Shown here piece by piece: positions 38,461 to 49,940 of a stretch of DNA of 64,000 bases. Under the pieces are notes generated by a model, which searched no databases, had not been told where the DNA came from, and worked only from the letters and a program-made list of their open reading frames with translations. Numbering within the stretch: position 1 is the stretch's first letter; every line of letters starts with the position of its first letter. Source of the stretch: Straminergon stramineum (taxonomy: Eukaryota > Streptophyta > Bryopsida > Hypnales > Calliergonaceae); assembly GCA_963920665.1 (NCBI GenBank), contig OY987265.1:3229001-3293000 (forward strand), given 5' to 3'. The position numbers and the translations under genes were made by a program.

Positions 38461-39202
38461 GGCAATTGCAAGAAATACAATTTCTTGTCACCCATTTCCT
38501 GACAATATATTTTGCTTGTTTTTTGGCCATAAATTTGGTTTTAAACTTCTAAGGGATCTAAGATTTATATCAAAGGTAAACAAGTCTATTATGAACATTA
38601 AATAAATTTTTAATATTTATCCAAAAATTATTATTATTTTTAAATTACCCGTGATTGGATGTCAATGTGTCACTCTAATTGCCATTTTAGAGTTTAGTAG
38701 TATTATTTTGTGCCCAAAAATGAAAATTTGAAGATATAATTGGAATATGAAGTCATCTATAAGGATATAGTATGGCTTATATTCAATAGATATTTTTTTT
38801 AAATAGTATTTTTCCATCTTGCATATGTACTCAAAATGTACTATCTTTGTATCAACACATGGATTGTAGAATTCTTTTTTATAAAGATGTCACTAGTTGA
38901 TTAAAAGCCCCTTCAAATTAAAAACAGTTTTCATATTTTGTCTTTTTTTAAAAATTTTCTTTCCATTTTCTAAAAATGAAAACAAAAAAAATATCTGTTC
39001 TCTAGAAATTTTCAATTTATCTATTTTGTGCATAATGTTTAGAGAATTTTTCTTAGGCTTCAGTTTTTGAAGGAAAATAATCTTCAGTGTTAAATTTATT
39101 TTCAAAAAAAAATATTTAAAAAAATTAGTCAAAAAGAATTTTTTTTCCAATACAATAGACATAATGCAAGAAATAGTACATTTGTTTTTTGCAATTTCCC
39201 CC
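38461..39202. mobile_element. Inverted-repeat element, family F copy 2
   Basis: Ends GGCAATTGCAAGAAATAC and the complement of GGGGGAAATTGCAAAAAAC. The interior aligns with the element at 47.6-48.4 kb (ATTGGATGTCAATGTG-type and GTGCCCAAAAATGAAAAT-type segments). Non-coding. Confidence 0.45.
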
Positions 39203-39596
39203 AAACTGCCCAAGGATACAAAATCGGCCAATGAATGGTGGAAACAAACCTTTTTCTTTATGGAAAAAATAACTTTCATGTGATTCACTTTGGAAAACTT
39301 CCTTGAATGTGTATAAGGCTTTTGGTGATGGAAATCCCCTCAATGAGAAACTACAAAATTATCTAAAAAATTATCCATAGAATAAAATGTTGAATTTGCG
39401 GATCACAATGGCTATCTTTCATGTGTGTTTAGCAATTCCTATTGCCTGGCTTTTGATACAAATTTTAGTCATTAAAAGAATCTTTCTTGAATTTTATGTC
39501 AATCTAATATAATGAAGTTTAATAAGAATCCACCCATGAGTATGTAGGTACATTGAGAAAATCTTAGTCTTAGATTATAGAAACCACTACATTACA

Positions 39597-39977
39597 ATGT
39601 TGCTATGCAATTGGGTGAGGGGGATACAAGATGTTCGATTCTTGAGCCTTCAAAGGGATAGATACAACTTCAATTTGGCAAACTTCAATCAAATAGAAGG
39701 GAAGGTCCACCCTGATTCATTTGCCTTTCATGAGCATTGCCAACAAGTGTTCTTCTCCGATGACCCACATCAAAGTAATTAGAAAGTTGTGTACCGAACA
39801 AAAGTTAGAGGTAGATGGAGGGCACTACATTCTATTCAATCCACCCCAAACATGGTTCAATTGCAAAATGACAAAGACTTTGCTAGACTACAATCAATAC
39901 AACAAGTTGAAGACTCCATGCATTGCCCCAATGTCCCATGGACAAAGGAGGAGCCTCTTGAAGAGATCACTTAGTGT
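39597..39977 (+). pseudogene. DUF4216-like fragment of a CACTA transposon protein
   Basis: One frame reads QQVFFSDDPHQSN, stop, then KVVYRTKVRGR. This matches the pattern of the DUF4216 region found next to TNP2-type transposases in plant CACTA elements, where a tryptophan normally sits at the stop position (TGG to TAG is the simplest change). The frame continues to a stop at about 39,974. The fragment of about 125 codons lacks the transposase catalytic region. Recognition is by recalled family pattern, so moderate confidence. Confidence 0.5.
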
Positions 39978-40532
39978 ATCCATAACAAACCATGTGCGTT
40001 CAAGTGATTTTTTGGCCCCTTATTTTTTTTCTAGTAAATTATATTTCAACCTATAATTTTGAGCTTCATTTAATAATTATTATAGGTTTCTATTGCTGAA
40101 AATTCCCAACTCAAATAACACATGGAATTATTTCTAGAATAGGTTGAAAAATGAATTGAAATGGCATATTTTTCAACTTAAATATTTATAGAGAATACAT
40201 TTAGATGACCATTGCATCGTTATTCAAGAAAAATGAACTTCAATAGAGAGTTCTTTTTATCAAGTTTTTGTTCATTTTTTAGACAATTTTTTCCTATATA
40301 ATATAGGGGTGTGAATGTGATTTTCATCTTTATAGTGTATCTCTTTACTTCAAAAATTTGTAACTAATTATAATAAATATATATATATATCAATAATTCA
40401 AAACATAAACTTTCAAAGTTCGAAAATCTATTCATATTTTTTAATGGAATTTAAAAAAAAATTTAGGATATAATGTAGGGGGTTTAAAATCTGAACACAT
40501 GTAGTTTCTAATGGACACTCTCACAAATCTTC

Positions 40533-40793
40533 CTAGGAGGAGCCTACATTGCCGTTGTAAGCAACAATGTAGTTCCAAATGTTGAAGCTTAGTACATCCA
40601 CGTCCTTCACATATATGTGTGAGAGCTTGCAAACGTCACGCAAAACATTTGAAGGATAGGGCAGCTTCTCTACCTCTATGTCACCCACAAGGAACCACTG
40701 TCTTGAAGACATTTGTTGTGTAACAAAAGTAGTGATTGTCAATGCTAGGTATGACTTGTATTTGACATCATCTGAACAGGGAGGGTTGCTCAT
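40533..40793 (-). other. Unassigned open frame with protein-like composition
   Basis: Eighty-six codons with tryptophans, cysteines and mixed charges (for example RQWFLVGDIEVEKLPYPSNV), unlike the low-complexity frames around it. No family recognised. It may be an exon of the decayed CACTA element or a captured gene piece. Confidence 0.3.
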
Positions 40794-40969
40794 ATGAAAA
40801 TGTGACTATCATTTTTTGAATTGCTCAAGGTAGGCTCTGTACAAGACCTTGTCATTAATTCGTAGTCAAAATGCATTGAATAGTACCATTTGTTAGCACA
40901 AAATGCATAGTCTACCTTGTTTGGATTTGTCATCTACATCCATATTAATTTTTTCTTGCACATCCACAT

Positions 40970-41255
40970 CACTAGAAGAAAATTGCATTTACTTGTCAAA
41001 AACTGTGTTTTACTTGACAGAAACTATGTTGTACTCAATAGAAAAGTGTGGGCTCGATTTTGTTGAGTTCTCCCTTCATAACACAAAATTCTGTGTTTCA
41101 ACATTTCAATACAAAATTTAACAAGTAAAACGCAAAATTTTGTGTTAGAATGCAAAATTTTGGGTTACAAAGGGAGACCTCAACAAAATCAAGCCTACAC
41201 TTTTCAGTTGAGTAAAAAAAAGTTTTTAACAAGTGAATGCAATTTTCTTATAGTG
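40970..41255. mobile_element. CACTA-type MITE
   Basis: 286 bp. The left end is CACTAGAAGAAAATTGCATT and the right end is the complement of CACTATAAGAAAATTGCATT. The triplet CAT is duplicated at 40,967-40,969 and 41,256-41,258. The two halves pair over much of their length, so it is nearly palindromic. Non-coding. Confidence 0.85.
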
Positions 41256-41259
41256 CATC

Positions 41260-42370
41260 CATTGTAGTACATTGAAGAGGAAATTGGGTTTACAAATCCC
41301 ACACAAGACACTAACAGCTAGTGAGTATGATTGTTTTTGGTATTTGTTAGTCTACATAGCATGCATGGAAGTACTCTTTCATGGATGTTCACGTCTCCAA
41401 AACTCTAGCGGAAGGTCATGTCATAGTCATGTGGATATTGCTAAAGACGTCCTTCATTTGTTGGAGGTTAGGCCATTTGCTTAAATGTAATGAATTTCAC
41501 ATTGGACAATCATTAGGAAAATTCTGAGGTCAAGTGAAGGCTTCGAGTTTTAGATTTTCAGCACCCCTGCAATGCAAATACAGAAAAAATTTAAAAAAGT
41601 CAATTTGACATGGTGTTGACATGGCACTATAGTAGAGCCATGTTAGATTCCAAATTTTTAAAAATAAAAAATGATTTAAAATGTTTTTTCTTCATAATTG
41701 CACCATAGAGGTGTAGAACTTATAACCTTGTTGAGACCTTAGAATTTTCCTAATGATGCGCTATTAGGTCACAGTCATAGGGAGGTGAAGACAATGTTGC
41801 CAAAAATAATGTTCTTCAAAACGTTTGTATGTCCCAAATGAAATTAATGTCTTCATAAACATCTTTGTCTCTCAAATGATGTCAACAAAAACATCTGGCA
41901 ATATAACATAGGTAGACCTTGAATGTTGATATGGCTTGCCATGCCAGCATTTTCATGTCCACATCAATAATTTTTTGCATCACCTACCACATCATCTTTT
42001 TTTCAAAACCGCCTACTCATTATCTTTTTTTCCACCTCAAGCAATCGTTTTTCCCTAGATCATAGTAACTTCCACTAACCACCCACAATTAAAATGGACT
42101 AGAGATGTTGACGTGGCAATGATTGTTTTCTTAGACGATCTTTGGAACATCATTATGTCTACAGTCATGTCTTTGACAATGTAGTTGTTTTTGATAGCAC
42201 CTACATCTTGTGACTGTAATTTTTCCCTATTTTCCACAACATCCACATAAATCTACACTTTTTTTGCATCCGACCAATAGACATCTCGATGTTCTTCTAG
42301 ACATAGCATATTCAACTTAGATGTGTTGCATTTTTGGTCATGCATACAAAAAAACAAGTTTCTTATAGTG
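41260..42370. mobile_element. CACTA remnant with a right terminus
   Basis: The sequence ends AAGTTTCTTATAGTG at 42,370, the complement of CACTATAAGAAACTT, a CACTA terminus. It directly abuts copy 2 of the duplicated segment. I could not find the partner left end. The DUF4216-like fragment upstream may belong to the same decayed element. Confidence 0.45.
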
Positions 42371-42374
42371 TTTT

Positions 42375-43457
42375 TTTTCCTTGAACTTCACTCTCAATAC
42401 AATGGAATTTCTACTTTTGAGCTCCCAGCACACTATGAATGTGAATTGTGAGCCATTTCTCAACACAAACTCACATGTATAACGAAATTCCATTAGAGAT
42501 GGAGCACAAGCGCTTTGACTTTTTGGTGTAAAGTGTTAATTTGTGGTGTTGTAGAATAGGAGGTATAATGTAAGGAATTTGCTCCAATGTGCAATAGAGT
42601 GGCTACGTGAGAGGAAATGGGGCAAGGGGTGAACAAAATGAGATTATTTAGTGGGATGATGGTGCAAAAGTAGGGTTTGGATGTAGTTAGTGATCAAACT
42701 AGTGATTATTGAGCTAGGGACTCAATTTATGTATTTAGAACAATTGTTGTCATGGCAAAGCTGAAGAATAGGAAGAAGTCATTGGACTCTTGCGTTTTCA
42801 AGGGTTCTCACAAGATTGTGAAAGGTGTGCATTTTTTCAAACTCTTAGAATTGTCTTTTTTGCTATTGTATAGTTGTCAATGATTGGAAATGGCAAATGT
42901 GTAAGCTAGGGAACTCTTTTAGCTACTAAGTTTTATTATTATTACTAGAATGTCTAAAGTTTTTGAGCCTCATGTTTCCATTTCAAGAAGATTCCATCAC
43001 ACAAAATTAATTGTATTGGTTGAATACAATATGATCAAATATTGTAAATGTAAGGTACTCACAAGTTAAAATTTGCTCAAGGTTAACAACTGTTTGAAGT
43101 TACCAAATTTTGCAAAATATTTTCATTATTTTTGTTAAAATGTGGCAATAGTTAGCGTGATTTAGAGTGACGACATTGAGAACCCACATGAATGAAAAAA
43201 CACCTCGAAGTTCCAATACCTAGTCAAGACAAGGACTAAAATATGGCACCCCAATATATTGCACATTAAGTGCCTATTAATTTTGAATTTGTTGAATTGA
43301 GGTCATCTAAAAATAAAACTTGAACCCTTATACTTGTTGCTTATGGAATCCAAATGATGCTTCTTTCGGTGCATGGACTTCTCTTTGAATTACTAACAAG
43401 AGTATATATTTATATTTCCATTTTATGAACAATGATTGCTTGTGCTTAAAAGTGTGA
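42375..43457 (+). repeat. Large duplicated segment, copy 2 (left part)
   Basis: Aligns in order with copy 1 (20.3-24.4 kb) but lacks the minisatellite block and the LTR-like insertion. It resumes after the hAT element at 49,834, which places the hAT insertion after the duplication. Confidence 0.7.
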
Positions 43458-43685
43458 CTATCTCCAAGGTTGTCACATCGGGCAGTTCAGGGTCATCGGA
43501 TGGTATGGACAGACATATAGTCCGGACAACTTTAATTTGTTAGGGTCTAAAATTTGAGGAGGTAAAACCAAAATCACTATGATTTACCTTTACTACGTGA
43601 TGTGGCATGGGATCTAAAGACATGGCATCCACGATGGATTTGGGGCATGGACAGTAGGGGTGGAGACTTAATCAAATTTGGTCAT

Positions 43686-44866
43686 GGACACAAGTAGGGA
43701 GGGGTGCAGATTCTGATTTCTTTCTCATGTAGCAACTTCAATTTTGAGAATTATGGAGCGTGTGATATGTCGTTGGAAAGCTCTTCAAAATACCTTTCCA
43801 ATGGTATATTACACGCCCTCAAATTCCCAAAACTCCAATTGAAAATTGAAAAACAAATACGCTGCCGAGATGGAAAACAAAGGGACAAGCAAGGACGTTG
43901 AGGAGTGGATGCAAGAGCATGAAGATCACTCCCAAAACCATGAGATTTTGGGACACTCCCAAATTCTTCTCCATTTCAAGACACCTCCTTAACCTTTTTG
44001 ATTTTGGGAGTGTCCGGGCGCACATGCATAGATAGAGCAGGGACTTAGGTGGGTCTAGGCGGAGACTTAGTCAAGTTGGGGCGGGAACTTAATCATGCCG
44101 CTAGAATGGGCACGGACATTGATTTCTTTCTTTCTCATATAGCGACTTCAATTTTGATAACTATGGAGTGTGTAATATGTCGTTGGAAAGGTCTTCAAAA
44201 TACCTTTCAAATGGTATATTATACACCCTCAAATTTCCAAAACTCCAATCGCAAATTAAAAAACAAATCTACAGCTGGGATGGAATACGCAAGGACAAGC
44301 AAAAACGCTAGGGTGCGGACGCTATGTGAATAGTCTATAGCATGAGAGCACTTGGTTCTTTTTGGAACCCACTCATTCAATGTGCCATAGGATTCTTCTC
44401 TGAAAGTTAAGGAATGATAAATTCTATTGTTGGCAACTGAAATTAATTTTAGATCTTCATGTAGAAAAATATTTTTTTTCTAAAATTTGATGTACTAAGA
44501 ATTGTAAAAGATTTTGGCAAGAATTTTCCATTGTCATAACCTATAATACAACATGATAAGGGTCTTTGTATAAAACTCACTTTGTCTACTAGGTTTGATA
44601 CTTTGATTGTTGTGAATTCAATATTATTTAGAAATTTAACTTTATGTCATTTTTGTAGATAGGTACAAGGAGTCAAGTACTTGCCATTTCAATTGTTGAA
44701 TTCAAAATTGGAATTGCATTGAGATTTACATCAACTACCTTATTTAATTTATTTTCAATTCTTTTGGATTAATTTAGTGGTTATATAGAAAAAATTGTCT
44801 TTAAATTAGTGAATTGAACATTGGATATATTGGGATTTTATTACATTCATCTTGTTTAGGTGAGTT
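43686..44866 (+). repeat. Left arm of 1,181-bp inverted repeat
   Basis: The complement of 48,451-49,631 with a constant coordinate sum (93,317) from end to end, so no indels. All portions compared by eye are identical, including three open frames whose translations are the same on the opposite strand. Each arm contains two diverged tandem subunits (around 43,736-43,873 and 44,146-44,283, both with ATATGTCGTTGGAAAG). The open frames have no recognisable domain and are probably chance. Confidence 0.9.
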
Positions 44867-44890
44867 AGAAAAAAATATATTAAGCCTTAA

Positions 44891-46432
44891 TTCCTAAGTT
44901 GGAAGGTGTTTTCTCCTTTAACGATTAAATGCCCAACGCACTTTCCGAGCTTCTAGTAATTTGCTCTAAATTGAACAAAAATCCATCATTTGTGTAAGTT
45001 GTATTAGTGTTTCTTTTCGTAATGATACAAATTCAAACTAGACATGTTAGAGATCACATAGGAAAAGAAAATACAACAATATCATTTATGGATTGAAAGA
45101 TTTTAGTATTTGATCATGAGGATGTTAAAATTGCAAAAGTGATTTGAAGTCTTTCAACCTTCTTTTGATATATCAAATCTTTAAAATTGGTCACCAAAAA
45201 AATATGAGGTTCAAGGACTTACAGTGCACAATTCTGTTCAATTTTTGGCTTCTCAAAATCTACTTCTCAATTTTTTAAAATGAATTTTAAATGCAATTTC
45301 TTTCCAAAATCTAGTGTATTTGAGACTCATTTCCAAGAGCCCCCAACACTACAGAAAGTCAAGATTGCAATGGACACCCTTGCACAAAATCTTCAATAGA
45401 AAAATCAAAACCAATCATTTTCAAAATTGGATTTTAGATGCTAAAACTAGACTTCAAAAATAATTTTTCAAAAATATAAACTACTAAGAAAAACAACATG
45501 GTTAGGTTTTATTTTACTTCAAAGTATTGTTGACACCCAAATTTGGTGCCTTGGGCATTTAGGGGTTAAAAAATCCATTCAAAACAACCATTTTTGTTGC
45601 CAATAGCATAAAACCTTAAATTTTTTTGCAGATCTAACCATGGGGTCTTGTAACTAGACTACTTCAAAAATATGAGGAAGAAATTTCATAAACTTTGATA
45701 GCGTGCATTACAAGATATTTGCATTTGAAGTGATGAAACCAGATTTTTATGCGCGTTACTTGTCTAGATTTTTTGGCTTTGATTATTCTTCACTTCAAAT
45801 TTTTGCACTATTTATGATGAAATTTAAAATTTTTATGTTGAAGAAATGAATTGAAAATCTATAAGATAAAATTCAAAAATACTCATTTAATTTGAAGTCA
45901 TTAAAAAATAGATAAGTAGAGGTAAGTTCAAGATTGAAGGAAAGACTAAACTATTAATAGCTATGAGATGAAATGCAGCATACTGATTACAATGGTGAGA
46001 TTGTTCTAATAAGAGATCTTCATCTTGTGAAACTTTTTTTTTTTAAATTCTGAAAATTGATTTCATAAATGAATTCTAAAAGTTATTTTTTCAAGAAGAT
46101 GCTTTGATTGCTTGAAAAATAAGATTGTCCACAACTTTCACATAACAAATCCAACCTTCCTTTATAGATAAAAATATAACCTATGAGAAACAAAAATTCA
46201 CTTTTTATTTAAAGTTTTTGTAATGATATTTTTCAATCCACTAAACTAAAATTTGGATTTATTGTGCCATAATTTTTTATCCTAAGCACCAATTGAAATA
46301 TAAAATTACATTCCCCAAAAGCTCATGTGTTTTTTATCTTCATGAAAAATTTCACAAAATTACAACAATTCTTGAGACTATAAGAGCCTACCTAAAATTG
46401 TCTCCATAAGGGGACACCGTGGTACTTTAGGG
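44891..46432 (+). mobile_element. TTAA-type element, subfamily A-prime copy 2, interrupted by family C
   Basis: The left tip is TTAA (44,887-44,890) followed by TTCCTAAG and continues to TGTTTTCTCC. The body resumes at 45,570 after the family C insertion and ends GTGGTACTTTAGGG followed by TTAA (46,433-46,436). Without the insertion it is about 890 bp. Aligns with the split copy at 29.2-33.8 kb. Confidence 0.6.
44922..45565 (+). mobile_element. TTAA-flanked element, family C copy 2
   Basis: 644 bp with exact TTAA at 44,918-44,921 and 45,566-45,569. The left end is mutated (CGATTAAATGCCCA) and the right end is TGGGCATTTAGGGG. It sits inside an A-prime element, whose alignment is interrupted exactly at TTAA, supporting a TTAA target. 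Confidence 0.7.
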
Positions 46433-46799
46433 TTAATGGGTATGTAGAAGGGTATGACATTTTTATAAGTGAAATGAACATTTGAACTTGCAAGGACTCA
46501 TATCAAACCTTCTTATATTTTTTTTATTTGCTTCAAATTTTTTGTGTAGGTACATTTAAATTCTTCTTCTAGTATTTATAATTACTTAGGATTACTTTAC
46601 TGGCTATATAGAAGAGTTTAGGGTTGAATTAAACATTGGGTTGGACATATTTACATGAACCACATTATATTTTTTTGTTTTTGTTCTTTATTTGCTTTTA
46701 TAATTTTGTATAACCACATTTTGTTTATTTCTTTTTAAACTCTTCTAGATTACTTTTGTGGGTGTGTCAAAGAGTTTATCAATTCACTTATGTATAAAG

Positions 46800-47630
46800 A
46801 AAATCTTTACAATTGGACACAAAGTTAATCTAAAGAAAGATTTTAAAATATTGCAATATGGTAGTTGTAAACCCTATGCACCCCCAATGTTTTACTCATC
46901 TATTGAAATAGCACATCCTTGTGTATAGACGCAAAGATAATCTAAAGTTTTCCATTAAAATTAAATGTGGTTGATGTGTATTCTATGAATATTCAATATC
47001 CAAATCACCAATCGAAAGAGCAAACTTTTATACCTAGACACTAAAATAACTTAAAGAAATTTCAAAAGAAGAAAAATGTGGATGTCTAAGCCTAGAAAAA
47101 CAACCCAAAGAGAAAAGAATGTTGAATGTATAAATTTTCATATTTCATTTAACTATGTAAATGACAAACCCTTCTATATACATGCGAAAGGAACTCAAAG
47201 GAATTCTATAAAAAAATAACAAAAATGTGGTTCCACCAATCTATGAAAATGATTCAATGAAAATTTCAAAAAAAGAAAGAACTATGAGGTTAGAGTAGTC
47301 TCATGCACCCAAATGTTTCATTCAATCATATAAATGATGAATTCTTTAACATTCCTACAAAAATAAATTAAAAGAATTAAAAACAAGAAAAAAAAGGTGT
47401 TTTTTACCAAAACACAAAAGGAATCCAAAGAACAAAAAACAAAAAACAAAACATGGTTCATGTGAATCTATACAACCTCAATGTTCAATTCAACAATTCA
47501 ACTCTTCTACATAGTCACTAAAGTAATTTAAAGTAATTACAAAAACTAAAAAGAATACAATTGTACCAACCTACAAAAAGAATTTGAGGCAAATGAAAAC
47601 AAAATACCAAGTGTTTTGATAAGAATCCAA
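46800..47630. repeat. Degenerate tandem array in the hAT interior
   Basis: Several diverged units of roughly 110-130 bp repeat the motif series ACAAAAATGTGGTT, AATGTTCAATTCA, CAAACCCTTCTATATA, TAATCTAAAG. A related unit runs into the inner end of the right arm (about 48,400-48,600) and its mirror. Confidence 0.5.
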
Positions 47631-48368
47631 GGTGATTGTAAGAAACACTTGTCCTATTTTTTGTCCCCTTGCCCTCGGACACATGGTTTTTGGTCATAAC
47701 TTTTCTATCGTAAGTTTGTTTGTCTTGAAATTTGGAAGGAAGATACACATAAAAGTTTCACACATTCTCTAATTTTTTTTAATTTTAAAAAAAGATTACT
47801 TTACTATTTTTAAGGTGCCTCCGATTGGGTGTCTACCTTGGCCATTTTGGGTATTTTTTATTCAAAGTTGTAACCAAAAATGTGAATTAGAAGCCACAAA
47901 TTGGAGAAGCTAGAGGTGTACTTGCATTCCAATGAGAGACAAAGAGTTTTTTGCAAAAACCTTTGCATGAGGTGTCTATGTGGGGCCAAAGTGATTGTTG
48001 TTTGTGCACATTTTTTGGATAGGAGAAAATTTTCCTTGAAGAAATTTTTGGTTCAATGTGAGAGTAGGCTTGTCTACAAAAATGGGTTTCTTTCTGGGAA
48101 TTTTTGGAATTTTTTTTGAATTACTAAAAATGAAAAGGTCTATAGATCCCTTTTTTGCTATTTTCTGCTCCCAATGGCTTCTATAGTACTACATAGTATT
48201 GTATAGTATTGAATCAATGGTTTAGATCTGTAGGTGCCCCCAATTAACGCTTGAGAATCGCAGGCACAATTTGACGAGTGAAATTAATAATAGTCCATAG
48301 TACTGCCAATTCTACGAACAAAAATTGGGTTTCTGAGCCAAAAATGTAAAGTGTTTCTTGCAATCACC
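47631..48368. mobile_element. Inverted-repeat element, family F copy 1
   Basis: 738 bp with 20-bp termini GGTGATTGTAAGAAACACTT and the complement of GGTGATTGCAAGAAACACTT (one mismatch). No convincing target duplication, so the superfamily is undetermined. The interior includes a 72-codon open frame (47,901-48,119, +) without a recognised domain. Confidence 0.6.
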
Positions 48369-48450
48369 CTCCATGCAAACCCAAATGTTTTATACATTAG
48401 TAAAATTGTTAAACCCTTCTATATACCCTTTACCACAATTTTCTTTTTCA

Positions 48451-49631
48451 AACTCACCTAAACAAGATGAATGTAATAAAATCCCAATATATCCAATGTT
48501 CAATTCACTAATTTAAAGACAATTTTTTCTATATAACCACTAAATTAATCCAAAAGAATTGAAAATAAATTAAATAAGGTAGTTGATGTAAATCTCAATG
48601 CAATTCCAATTTTGAATTCAACAATTGAAATGGCAAGTACTTGACTCCTTGTACCTATCTACAAAAATGACATAAAGTTAAATTTCTAAATAATATTGAA
48701 TTCACAACAATCAAAGTATCAAACCTAGTAGACAAAGTGAGTTTTATACAAAGACCCTTATCATGTTGTATTATAGGTTATGACAATGGAAAATTCTTGC
48801 CAAAATCTTTTACAATTCTTAGTACATCAAATTTTAGAAAAAAAATATTTTTCTACATGAAGATCTAAAATTAATTTCAGTTGCCAACAATAGAATTTAT
48901 CATTCCTTAACTTTCAGAGAAGAATCCTATGGCACATTGAATGAGTGGGTTCCAAAAAGAACCAAGTGCTCTCATGCTATAGACTATTCACATAGCGTCC
49001 GCACCCTAGCGTTTTTGCTTGTCCTTGCGTATTCCATCCCAGCTGTAGATTTGTTTTTTAATTTGCGATTGGAGTTTTGGAAATTTGAGGGTGTATAATA
49101 TACCATTTGAAAGGTATTTTGAAGACCTTTCCAACGACATATTACACACTCCATAGTTATCAAAATTGAAGTCGCTATATGAGAAAGAAAGAAATCAATG
49201 TCCGTGCCCATTCTAGCGGCATGATTAAGTTCCCGCCCCAACTTGACTAAGTCTCCGCCTAGACCCACCTAAGTCCCTGCTCTATCTATGCATGTGCGCC
49301 CGGACACTCCCAAAATCAAAAAGGTTAAGGAGGTGTCTTGAAATGGAGAAGAATTTGGGAGTGTCCCAAAATCTCATGGTTTTGGGAGTGATCTTCATGC
49401 TCTTGCATCCACTCCTCAACGTCCTTGCTTGTCCCTTTGTTTTCCATCTCGGCAGCGTATTTGTTTTTCAATTTTCAATTGGAGTTTTGGGAATTTGAGG
49501 GCGTGTAATATACCATTGGAAAGGTATTTTGAAGAGCTTTCCAACGACATATCACACGCTCCATAATTCTCAAAATTGAAGTTGCTACATGAGAAAGAAA
49601 TCAGAATCTGCACCCCTCCCTACTTGTGTCC
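48451..49631 (-). repeat. Right arm of 1,181-bp inverted repeat
   Basis: Mirror of 43,686-44,866. The loop between the arms is 3,584 bp. Just outside the arm the sequence diverges abruptly from the left side. Confidence 0.9.
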
Positions 49632-49833
49632 GCACCTAGACATTCAAACAAGCATCCGTGCCCTACTTGTCTTGCGTCTGTGCCTTGATTGGATTGCCAC
49701 GTGTAGGACACTATGGACAAGGTAAGTCCACATAGATATTTTTTTACCTTATAAAAAAGTCAACTATGTGTTGACTACAACGGACGGATGGGCAAGCAAA
49801 CAGTCCATGGAGTGTGACAACCCTGGCTACCTC

Positions 49834-49940
49834 ATTAGCCTTGTTACTATCATTTTGGACTTGGAAGTTGAATTCATGTCATTCTAGCAAGCTTCTATTT
49901 TAGTGCCAACAATTTCCTTGAATTTCCATTATATAGATTG
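49834..49940 (+). repeat. Large duplicated segment, copy 2 (right part)
   Basis: Continues the alignment to copy 1 from 24,420 (CATTAGC-TTGTTACT) to the BAH exon. The shared non-coding lead-in includes a possible 3' splice site (TTATATAG here, TTGCATAG in copy 1). Confidence 0.65.

Larger units (their letters stand above)
43465..49825. mobile_element. hAT-superfamily element, 6.4 kb, no transposase seen
   Basis: Terminal inverted repeats CAAGGTTGTCACA (43,465-43,477) and the complement of CAGGGTTGTCACA (49,813-49,825). Flanking 8-bp direct repeats ACTATCTC and GCTACCTC. Copy 1 of the host segment has the uninserted site GCCACCTC once at 24,412-24,419. CA(G)GG termini with an 8-bp duplication define hAT. 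Inside are 1,181-bp inverted arms, a family C and an A-prime element, a degenerate tandem array and a family F element. GGAC/GTCC-containing motifs (GGCACGGAC, GGTGCGGAC, GGCATGGAC) recur near both ends. Confidence 0.85.

Noticed and set aside
43704..49613. Mirror-image open frames as real genes in the inverted arms
   Set aside because: They overlap on both strands, are short, show no domain, and contain parts of the non-coding tandem subunits.
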